From positions 1 through 18,303 of the forward strand of contig URPL01000032.1 of NCBI GenBank assembly GCA_900549725.1: a stretch of DNA of 18,303 nucleotides, written 5' to 3'. Under the pieces are notes generated by a model. The model did no database searches, was not told the DNA's origin, and was given only the letters and a program-made list of their open reading frames with translations. The stretch comes from an uncultured Eubacteriales bacterium (GTDB lineage: Bacteria > Bacillota > Clostridia > Oscillospirales > CAG-272). Positions 1 through 5,522 of the stretch are shown here, in pieces; positions within the stretch are counted from its first letter, which is position 1; every line of letters begins with the position of its first letter. A program made the position numbers and the translations under genes.

Positions 1-79
1 CGTGGGATGAATTGTCCTATGACGCGCAGTCCACGGCTTGGCAGATCATCCCCGGTACGCTGGTATTCGACGCTAACCC
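1..79. other. Unassigned 5' edge segment, discontinuous with oppF
   Basis: The downstream ATPase frame is closed by TAA at 74-76, and the bases before about 80 do not continue the OppF family sequence. Plus frame 3 is open from base 3 to a stop at 111-113 and reads like coding sequence (WDELSYDAQSTAW, then IIPGTLVFDANP), with ATC/ACG/GGT codons unlike the ATA-rich block that follows. I do not recognise this peptide. It may be the end of an unrelated gene joined by misassembly, or poor contig-end sequence. Confidence 0.4.
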
Positions 80-97
80 GAAAAGGGCTTCACATAT

Positions 98-412
98 ATG
101 TTCATTGCGCATGATCTAAGCGTTGTCCGCTTCATATCGGACAGAATTGCCGTTATGTACAAGGGCAGAATAGTAGAGCTTGCGGAAAGCGAGGAGCTGT
201 TCCTCAACCCCCTGCACCCGTATACCAACGCCCTGCTTCAGGCTGCTCCCGTGCCGGATCCGGACATTGAGCGCGGCAAAAAGCTGGTTGTATATAACCC
301 CGCAATGCATGATTACGCGACCGATAAGCCTGCGTGGACTGAAATAAAGAAGGGTCACTTCGTTTGGGCAAACGAGCGCGAGGCGGACGAATACCGCAAA
401 ATACTTAAATAA
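98..412 (+). CDS. oppF: Oligopeptide ABC transporter ATP-binding protein, C-terminal fragment (OppF/DppF-like)
   Basis: Last third of an ABC ATPase of the oligopeptide/dipeptide importer family, which would power peptide uptake at the inner face of the membrane. What is present starts at the strand and switch histidine after Walker B (FIAHDLSVVRFISDRIAVMY), continues through the typical GRIVELAESEELF stretch, then the oligo_HPY-type C-terminal region (HPYTNALLQAAPVPDPD). Walker A, the Q-loop, the signature motif and Walker B are all missing. Homology starts slightly upstream of the ATG at 98, at about 80-97 (EKGFTY in frame), so that ATG is an internal Met and not a real start. An in-frame TAA at 74-76 blocks further extension. 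As it stands it cannot be functional; it is probably an intact gene cut by a contig joint. The cyanophycinase-like gene follows 15 bp later, suggesting an operon for peptide and Asp-Arg-type polymer use. Confidence 0.85.
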   Translation: MFIAHDLSVVRFISDRIAVMYKGRIVELAESEELFLNPLHPYTNALLQAAPVPDPDIERGKKLVVYNPAMHDYATDKPAWTEIKKGHFVWANEREADEYRKILK

Positions 413-427
413 ACGGAGGCTATGCAT

Positions 428-1612
428 ATGGAAGGAACGCTTTTTATAGTTGGCGGCGGCCTGATACAGAGCGCGGACGAGGTATTTGCCGAGCTTATAC
501 GGCGCGCCGGCAGCGCAAACGGAAGGTTTGCGTTTATCGTGTCCGCTTCCGGCATGGATCCGGACGATACTTTCCGCTCATATAGGGACGATTTCGTGCG
601 CCTTGGCGCAAGGGAGGAAAACTGCGTGCTTGTGCCGCTGTATGCTCCCCATGTGCGCGATGAGCGCGGCTACAATGCCTTCACCGGTGATGCGGAGGGG
701 CTATTGGAGATTATGGAGGGCGTTACGGGCGTTTGGTTCACGGGCGGGGATCAGTATTTTACCGCCAAGTGCTTCATACGAGAGGATGGCACCGATACCA
801 AGCTGCTTACAAGGCTTAGGGAGATATATGCATCCGGCGGCGTTATAGGCGGCTCCAGCGCGGGCGCGGCAATAATGAGCCGCGTTATGATAGGCTCCGG
901 CAACGATCGCGGTGTGCTTAGCCGGGATATAATTTACGGCTATGATAAATACGACGAGCAGTGCGAAAAGGACGATCCCTGCGACCCGCTTACCATAACG
1001 CAGGGCCTTGGCTTCTTCCCCCACGGCGTGGTGGATCAGCACTTTAATAAACGCCCGCGCCTGATAAGGCTTATTGAAACCTGCCTTAAAAACCGTGAAG
1101 GCGCGCGCATAGGCTACGCCGTAAGCGAGGATACCGCGCTTGTGTACCACGCGGGCAAATTCAGCGTGCTCGGCAGCGCAAACGTGTTCATAGTGGACTG
1201 CACAAACGCCGAAAAAACCGCAAACGGCTGCTACCGCGGAGTTAAGCTTTCATCCGTGCAAAAGGGAGACACGTTTGATATAATGAATCAACAGGCCGCG
1301 TTTGCGCCGGATGCTCAGCTTTGCAAGGAGGAGGACGGCTTCTACCGCGACTATGTAACCAACCTTATCACCAACAGCCCCACGTTCGACGCAATGATGG
1401 AAAAATACTATCTTTGCGGGCTTAGGGACGATATGTACCGCGACGAAAAGGGCAGCCACATAAAGGGCGCCGTTGCCTACGAGGCCGACGGCGACACATA
1501 TATTGTTGTGCCCAAATATTATAAGACCGATGCTTCCCGCGGCTACGCGGGGGCGCATGTGTCGCTTGAAAACGTGGGCCTGGATATCGATACGGTAAAA
1601 ATACGGCTGTAA
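428..1612 (+). CDS. Cyanophycinase-like peptidase, family S51 (long form)
   Basis: Serine peptidase of the CphB/S51 family. Characterised members cleave cyanophycin (multi-L-arginyl-poly-aspartate) to beta-Asp-Arg dipeptides; related members cut other aspartyl peptides. Visible family elements, counted from the ATG at 428: the N-terminal strand LFIVGGG, FTGGDQ with Gln109, the nucleophile elbow GGSSAGAAIMS with Ser144, VDQHF with His205, and GYAVSEDTAL with Glu234, matching the Gln/Ser/His/Glu set known in CphB. The protein is about 394 residues against about 270 for CphB; the extra ~120 C-terminal residues are unassigned. GGAGG at 415-419 is only 2 nt from an ATG at 422 but 8 nt from the ATG at 428, so I prefer 428. 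Ile is coded mainly by ATA, as in its neighbours and unlike everything after about 2003. The specific substrate is an inference; the fold and catalytic set are clear. Confidence 0.85.
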   Translation: MEGTLFIVGGGLIQSADEVFAELIRRAGSANGRFAFIVSASGMDPDDTFRSYRDDFVRLGAREENCVLVPLYAPHVRDERGYNAFTGDAEGLLEIMEGVTGVWFTGGDQYFTAKCFIREDGTDTKLLTRLREIYASGGVIGGSSAGAAIMSRVMIGSGNDRGVLSRDIIYGYDKYDEQCEKDDPCDPLTITQGLGFFPHGVVDQHFNKRPRLIRLIETCLKNREGARIGYAVSEDTALVYHAGKFSVLGSANVFIVDCTNAEKTANGCYRGVKLSSVQKGDTFDIMNQQAAFAPDAQLCKEEDGFYRDYVTNLITNSPTFDAMMEKYYLCGLRDDMYRDEKGSHIKGAVAYEADGDTYIVVPKYYKTDASRGYAGAHVSLENVGLDIDTVKIRL

Positions 1613-1633
1613 AGCCGATACAAAGGGGAAACA

Positions 1634-2806
1634 ATGCTTGGCTACGCGCTGAAAAAGCTTATGTACAATCTTTCGCTGTGCCTTGCGGCATACATGCTGA
1701 TATTCTTTTTTTCGCGGTATCAGCGCGTGTATGCGGGCTGGTTTGCGGGCGCGGCGGGCATGATATATCTGCTTGCGGCATGGATATATTACCTTAAAAG
1801 CAAGGGTACGGACATAACGAAGCTTTTGAAGCGCAAAAAGCCGCAGGAGGTGCCGTATTACCTTAAATCCCCCGCCGAAAAGCGCAGAAGGCCGCGCATA
1901 GGGCTTAATGCTCCGCGGCATAATACGGACGACGATTTGGACGAAACGGCTGAGCAGGCCGAAACCGAAAACCTGAGCGCGAAGCAGGGCTTTGCCGCCC
2001 GCGCGGCGGTATATCTTGCAGCGGGGCTGGATCCGCAAAAATGCACCTTGTTTGTGCAAAGCCATGTTCCGGCGCACGCACAGCTTTCCTGGGTACTCAG
2101 CTGTAATACCATGTTCGGCGAGCTTTCCCGCATGACACAATTTAAGGATAAGAGCAAAAAGCATGCCGATAATATCAATGCGGGGCTTTTCACCTATCCC
2201 GTTCTGATGGCTGCCGATATCTTGCTTTACGGTACCGAGCTCGTTCCCGTGGGGCAGGATCAAAAGCAGCATGTCGAGCTGGCGCGCAATGTTGCAGAGC
2301 GGTTCAATGCAAGATACGGCGATACCTTTGTAGTGCCGCAGCCGTTGATTCAGAAAAGCGGGGCAAAAATTATGTCGCTTGCCTCTCCGGATCGCAAAAT
2401 GAGCAAATCCGATGAAAATGCAAATGCGTATGTCACCATTTTGGATAAGCCCGACGATATTATGCGCAAATTCCGCCGCGCCGTCACGGACAGCGACAGC
2501 CGCGTTTGCTATGCCCCGGGGAAAGACGGAGTGAACAACCTGATGACTGTCTACGCCTGCTTCACCGGCAAGAGCTATGAACAGATCGAAGCGGAATTTC
2601 AGGGCAAAGGATACGGTGATTTCAAAGCAGCCGTCGGTGAGGCATGCGTTGATGGGCTGCGCCCGCTGCAGGCTGAATATCATCGCTTAATGGCAGACAC
2701 GGGCTATCTCAAGGAAATTGCCCGTGCGGGGCAGGAGCGTGCCGCCTCTATGGCAGAGCGCATTTTGCGTAAAGTTTATAAAAAAGTCGGCTTTACACAG
2801 CTTTGA
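1634..2806 (+). CDS. trpS: Chimeric ORF: membrane protein N-terminus joined to truncated tryptophanyl-tRNA synthetase
   Basis: One 390-codon frame with two unrelated parts. Residues 1 to about 123: an unrecognised small membrane protein with helices near 11-28 and 33-54, a basic stretch (LLKRKK, AEKRRRPR) and an acidic linker (DDDLDETAEQAETE). From about residue 124 (base 2003) it is class I tryptophanyl-tRNA synthetase: YLAAGLDPQKCTLFVQSHVP, FGELSRMTQFKDKSKK, VPVGQDQKQH, KMSKS at 255-259, ending near the usual C-terminus (AERILRKVYKKVGF). About the first 70 residues of TrpRS are absent, including the HIGH-type ATP-binding motif, so it should not charge tRNA. All five Ile codons before the joint are ATA; none of the nine after it is. 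A natural fusion would not be expected to lack the catalytic N-terminus, so I infer a joint between two genomes, with a possible short shared stretch encoding YLAAG. The start has AAGGGGAAAC before ATG. Confidence 0.8.
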   Translation: MLGYALKKLMYNLSLCLAAYMLIFFFSRYQRVYAGWFAGAAGMIYLLAAWIYYLKSKGTDITKLLKRKKPQEVPYYLKSPAEKRRRPRIGLNAPRHNTDDDLDETAEQAETENLSAKQGFAARAAVYLAAGLDPQKCTLFVQSHVPAHAQLSWVLSCNTMFGELSRMTQFKDKSKKHADNINAGLFTYPVLMAADILLYGTELVPVGQDQKQHVELARNVAERFNARYGDTFVVPQPLIQKSGAKIMSLASPDRKMSKSDENANAYVTILDKPDDIMRKFRRAVTDSDSRVCYAPGKDGVNNLMTVYACFTGKSYEQIEAEFQGKGYGDFKAAVGEACVDGLRPLQAEYHRLMADTGYLKEIARAGQERAASMAERILRKVYKKVGFTQL

Positions 2807-2835
2807 GCAATCCGCATTGAAAGGAACAGACTTTT

Positions 2836-3963
2836 ATGAATCAGGATTTTATGCGCATTTTGGCTGCGCTTGTCACCGCGCTGATTGCCGCCCTGGCGGC
2901 AACGCCGCTTGTGCGCGCATTGGCGATTCGCATCGGCGCGATCGATGTGCCGAAAGATGCGCGGCGTATGCACAAAAAACCGATCCCTCTCATTGGCGGG
3001 CTGGCGATTTTCTTCGGTTTTTCTCTTTCCGCCGGCATTTTTTACAGCATATTTTTTGGGCTTGACCGCCAGGCAATCACCGTTTGGTTCGGCGGGCTGT
3101 TTATTGTTGCGCTCGGCGTCATCGATGACATGATTGCCCTCAACCCCTGGGTCAAGCTGGCGGGGCAATTTGTCGGCGCAGGAATCGCCGTCAGTCAGCA
3201 TTTTGTGATTGATTATGTCAATATCGGAGGATTTGAAGTCGATTTCGGCATCGCCGCCTATCCGATTACGGTTTTATGGATTGTGATCATGACAAATGCC
3301 GTCAACCTCATTGACGGGCTTGACGGGCTTGCCTGCGGGGTCAGCGCCATCAGCTCCGTTTCCCTGCTCATCATCGCCATGCTGCGCTCCGATACGCAAA
3401 CGGCGCTTCTCACAGCCGCTCTGTGCGGGGCATGCCTCGGCTTTTTGCCGTACAATGCAAATCCCGCGAAAATCTTTATGGGCGATACGGGCGCAATGTT
3501 TCTCGGATATATGCTCTCCGTTTTGTCGATCATCGGCGCATTCAAAACCTCCGCATTGCTCTCTTTCCTCATTCCGATCATCATTTTCGGCCTGCCCATT
3601 TTTGATACCTCATTTGCATTTTTGCGCAGGATTGCAACCGGGCACAGCCCTTTCCAAGCCGATCGCCGGCATCTGCATCACCGTTTGATCGATTCCGGCT
3701 ATTCGCAGCGCCAAAGCGTTCTGATCCTTTATGCAATTTGCTCCATTTTGGGTCTGCTCGGAATTTTGCTCAGCGAAAACAAGCTGATTATCTTTGTGAT
3801 CGTTCTTGCAGCTTCCGTTCTGATCGGACTTTTGAATCTGCGCAGAATCCGCCATCACGCAAAGCTCGCCGCAGAAGCGATGCATTCGCTTCCGACGGAC
3901 GATACCGCACCCGCCGGAGATAGCTCAACCGCCGAGCAAAAGGATGAGCAGAAAAAGCAATAA
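2836..3963 (+). CDS. tagO: Undecaprenyl-phosphate N-acetylhexosamine-1-phosphate transferase (WecA/TagO family)
   Basis: Polytopic membrane enzyme of the glycosyltransferase 4 (MraY/WecA) family. It moves a sugar-1-phosphate, usually GlcNAc-1-P, from UDP-sugar to undecaprenyl phosphate at the cytoplasmic face, the first step for teichoic acids or other lipid-linked cell wall glycans. Visible motifs: VPKDARRMHKKPIPLIGG near 38-55, the Mg-binding VIDDM (Asp97-Asp98), NLIDGLDGLA (157-166), FMGDTGAMFLGY (214-225) and the basic DRRHLHHRL (276-284), whose HxHH form points to WecA/TagO and not MraY. About ten hydrophobic segments are present. The last ~25 residues are polar and poorly conserved in appearance, and overlap by 39 bp the end of a convergent minus-strand gene. 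A ribosome site AAAGGAAC lies about 8 nt before the ATG, 29 bp after trpS. MraY itself is unlikely because no other mur genes are near. Confidence 0.9.
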   Translation: MNQDFMRILAALVTALIAALAATPLVRALAIRIGAIDVPKDARRMHKKPIPLIGGLAIFFGFSLSAGIFYSIFFGLDRQAITVWFGGLFIVALGVIDDMIALNPWVKLAGQFVGAGIAVSQHFVIDYVNIGGFEVDFGIAAYPITVLWIVIMTNAVNLIDGLDGLACGVSAISSVSLLIIAMLRSDTQTALLTAALCGACLGFLPYNANPAKIFMGDTGAMFLGYMLSVLSIIGAFKTSALLSFLIPIIIFGLPIFDTSFAFLRRIATGHSPFQADRRHLHHRLIDSGYSQRQSVLILYAICSILGLLGILLSENKLIIFVIVLAASVLIGLLNLRRIRHHAKLAAEAMHSLPTDDTAPAGDSSTAEQKDEQKKQ

Positions 3964-4290
3964 GGTGTCATCTCCCTGCTTTTTCTCGCTACCTTTTTGC
4001 TTTTGAAGCAAAAAGAATGCAAGAATCAACAGCATCGTATCGCTGCCCTCGGCGGAAAACAGCCCGCCGAGGAGCCCCCCCGAAGAGCCTCCTCCGCACG
4101 GAGCTGGCTCTTTTTCTGTGTCGGTCGGGCGTGCATGCTCTTTCTCGCATTCCGTGCTTGCCCCGCGCTCACAATCACAGCTTTGCATCGGCGCGCCGCT
4201 TCCGCCGCGCAGCAGTTCTCCGTCGTAATCCCGCGGAAGCTGCTGCCCCGCCTCTCTTCCCTCATGCCCACCGTATCCGCGTGCGTACAT
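3925..4290 (-). CDS. Small Gly/Cys-containing protein with two leucine-rich hydrophobic tails, unknown function
   Basis: 121 residues, third gene of the minus-strand cluster and not recognised as a named family. It has a Gly/Arg-rich start (MYARGYGGHEGREAG), a PRDYDGELLRG stretch, four Cys (38, 40, 48, 65), a Gly-rich middle (CGGGSSGGLLGGLF), then two similar hydrophobic units: SDTMLLILAFFLLQKQKG (83-100) and DDTLLLFLLILLLGG (107-121). Each is too short for a standard membrane helix but could insert or self-assemble. The start is very well supported: AAAGGAGGAGAAGA lies directly before the ATG, 18 bp after the preceding gene. The last 39 bp overlap the end of convergent tagO, so tagO's tail and this tail share DNA. 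From memory, small clostridial proteins of this general pattern (Gly-rich head, D-T-Leu-rich tail) are common and uncharacterised. That resemblance is an impression, not a search result. Confidence 0.65.
   Translation of the reverse strand: MYARGYGGHEGREAGQQLPRDYDGELLRGGSGAPMQSCDCERGASTECEKEHARPTDTEKEPAPCGGGSSGGLLGGLFSAEGSDTMLLILAFFLLQKQKGSEKKQGDDTLLLFLLILLLGG
3951..4015. terminator. Two tandem hairpins at the convergent gene ends
   Basis: GAAAAAGCA (3951-3959) pairs with TGCTTTTTC (3977-3985), and CTTTTTGCTT (3993-4002) pairs perfectly with AAGCAAAAAG (4006-4015) over a 3-nt loop. They straddle the overlapping 3' ends of tagO (+) and the small minus-strand gene. The stems are AT-rich and the T-runs lie within the stems, so termination activity is plausible but weakly supported; the second hairpin is also simply coding sequence of the minus-strand gene. 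Confidence 0.3.
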
Positions 4291-4308
4291 TTCTTCTCCT
4301 CCTTTTTT

Positions 4309-4596
4309 CTAAAACAGGTTCAACCCGTCAAGCAGCGAGCGCAGCTGCTGCATTTGCAATAGTTTTTCCAAAAGCGCCCGCCGACGGGGCGAGAGATACG
4401 GCATCAGCGCGCGCAAAAGTACCGTATCGCTGCTCGGTGATGCTTTTTGCGGCGGCTTATCTTCGTTTTTCGGAGCCGCCTGCTGCATCGGCATAGCGGA
4501 GCGGGCGGTATCAAGAAGCGCCTGCAATGCACCCGGGTTTGAAAGCACCGCCTGCAGCTTCTCCGAAATAGCCGCCGTGTTTCTGTTTTCATCCAC
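4309..4596 (-). CDS. Small helical protein of unknown function (middle gene of cluster)
   Basis: About 95 residues with no signal peptide. Its N-terminal half contains a helical repeat-like stretch (ISEKLQAVLSNPGALQALLD), followed by a Pro/Gln/Lys-rich linker and a basic helical C-terminus (LLRALMPYLSPRRRALLEKL then a Leu-rich end). The linker ends in SSDTVLLRAL, which echoes the DT-Leu units of the next gene. Start choice: the open frame begins at TTG 4602, but GGGAG (4604-4608) is only one or two bases from it, whereas GTG at 4596 is 7 nt away. I therefore place the start at GTG 4596, overlapping the stop of the upstream gene by 8 nt, which suggests coupled translation. ALxPYLSxxRR followed by a Leu-rich helix resembles uncharacterised clostridial proteins I have seen. 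No biochemical role can be assigned. Confidence 0.6.
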   Translation of the reverse strand: MDENRNTAAISEKLQAVLSNPGALQALLDTARSAMPMQQAAPKNEDKPPQKASPSSDTVLLRALMPYLSPRRRALLEKLLQMQQLRSLLDGLNLF

Positions 4597-4837
4597 GGTC
4601 AATCTCCCGCAGCGCCTGCTCGATCGCTCCGAGCTGCTGCGGCGTCACGCTTTGCAGCATTGCACGCAGCTCTTCCTGTGTCACCGTTTCGAGCCTTTGC
4701 CGCAGCTTTTCCGGATGTTTTGCGATTCTCTCGCTATGCCGCGCATCGATACCTGCCGCCTGCGCTACGGCGCGGGCAGCCTCCCGCAAAGACGCGTCGT
4801 CCAAAGCCTGTAATTTTTTTATTTGTTTTTCATCCAT
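4589..4837 (-). CDS. Small charged helical protein of unknown function (first gene of cluster)
   Basis: 82 residues, almost entirely predicted helix and highly charged (MDEKQIKKLQALDDASLREA, then AGIDARHSERIAKHPEKL, then VTQEELRAMLQSVTPQQL). The last part contains a short repeat-like pair, TQEELRAML and TPQQLGAIE. There is no signal peptide, no membrane segment and no Cys. It is the promoter-proximal gene of the minus-strand trio. GGAGGGG lies about 7 nt before the ATG at 4837, which I prefer over a second ATG two codons or fewer inside. It is divergent from the phosphodiesterase gene at 4911, with only 73 bp between the two starts, so promoters for both must lie in or overlap that gap; I could not pick a convincing -35/-10 pair there. 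Function unknown. Confidence 0.6.
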   Translation of the reverse strand: MDEKQIKKLQALDDASLREAARAVAQAAGIDARHSERIAKHPEKLRQRLETVTQEELRAMLQSVTPQQLGAIEQALREIDRG

Positions 4838-4910
4838 TCGAAAACCCCTCCGCTCAGCGCTTTCTGCCGTGCAACCGGCTTTGTTTCATTTTATGCAAAG
4901 GAGCAAAAAT

Positions 4911-5438
4911 ATGTTCACACCCAAGCAGCACAGATATCTCGTTCTCTCCGATTCACACGGAAAAGCGGACCGCATCGATACGCTTTTGCGCCGCAACCGC
5001 GCCGTTGCAAGCGGCATCGTATTTCTCGGAGACGGTCTTGCCGATCTTTTCAGGGTCATGCCGGATTACCCGGATCTTGTTTTTTACCCCATTATCGGAA
5101 ATTGCGACAGCCCCTATTCGGCAAAGCTGACGCAGGCAGAACCAAGGCGGTTTCTCACGCTGTCGGACACAAAGCTCTTACTGACGCATGGGCATCTGTA
5201 CGGTGTGAAAAGCTCAGACTCGGCGCTTTTGAGGGAGGCTGACGCATGCGATCTCTCCGTTGTTTTGCATGGGCATACGCATGCGGCGCGCGCAGAGCAG
5301 GCGTTGACCCCCGGCGGCAAAACCGTTCTTTTGGCAAACCCGGGGAGCCTTGGCGATTATTTTGCGCCGAAATTCGGCGTGCTTGAATTTTATCAAAACA
5401 AGCCGCTGTTTCAGATTTTTGAATATCTTTCGGAATGA
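4911..5438 (+). CDS. YfcE/MJ0936-type metallophosphodiesterase
   Basis: A 175-residue calcineurin-like phosphoesterase of the YfcE group. Such enzymes hydrolyse phosphodiester model substrates with two metal ions; the natural substrate is generally unknown. All metal-ligand motifs are present: DSHG (Asp14, His16), LGDG (Asp41), GNCD (Asn64), THGH (His93) and HGHTH (His122, His124), with the normal spacing and full length of the family. The frame is open from an earlier ATG at 4869, but AAAGGAG at about 4898-4904 is correctly spaced only for the ATG at 4911, so the shorter start is used. The protein is cytosolic: there is no signal peptide. Often in clostridia a gene of this kind sits beside rdgB/rph; here it does not. 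It is divergent from the small minus-strand cluster. Confidence 0.85.
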   Translation: MFTPKQHRYLVLSDSHGKADRIDTLLRRNRAVASGIVFLGDGLADLFRVMPDYPDLVFYPIIGNCDSPYSAKLTQAEPRRFLTLSDTKLLLTHGHLYGVKSSDSALLREADACDLSVVLHGHTHAARAEQALTPGGKTVLLANPGSLGDYFAPKFGVLEFYQNKPLFQIFEYLSE

Positions 5439-5439
5439 A

Positions 5440-5469
5440 TTGACCGTTTTTGCCGTTTTTACATAAACT
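5440..5469 (+). promoter_or_regulatory. Possible sigma-A promoter for the ATPase gene at 5523
   Basis: TTGACC (5440-5445), an 18-nt spacer and TAAACT (5464-5469) fit a moderate sigma-A promoter just after the phosphodiesterase stop. It would give a leader of about 45 nt containing the hairpin described next. The -10 matches consensus at only 4 of 6 positions. Confidence 0.4.
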
Positions 5470-5477
5470 GAAAGCAT

Positions 5478-5522
5478 AGGAGACGGCGGGCATACCATTC
5501 CACCCCCGCCGGTCGGGCAAAT
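5478..5522 (+). promoter_or_regulatory. GC-rich leader hairpin between a Shine-Dalgarno sequence and the start codon
   Basis: GACGGCGGG (5482-5490) pairs with CCCGCCGGTC (5505-5514), nine pairs with one bulged G and a 14-nt loop. AGGAGA (5478-5483) is an excellent ribosome site but lies about 40 nt from the ATG at 5523 in linear sequence. With the hairpin folded the gap becomes roughly 8-11 nt. No other ribosome site or in-frame start is visible before 5523. There is no T-run after the stem, so it is not a terminator. Confidence 0.45.

Noticed and set aside
1250..2683. A 477-codon open frame on the minus strand across the cyanophycinase and chimeric genes
   Set aside because: It is antisense to well-supported genes, crosses the joint at 2003, has no recognisable domain and arises because the plus-strand codon choices rarely create stops in that frame.
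4838..4910. Divergent promoter pair in the 73-bp gap
   Set aside because: Only weak -10-like TAAAAT on the minus strand without a properly spaced -35; not enough to call a site.
5482..5514. Intrinsic terminator after the phosphodiesterase gene
   Set aside because: The stem is strong but is followed by GGGCAAATATG, not a T-run; it lies directly in front of a start codon, so a leader role fits better.
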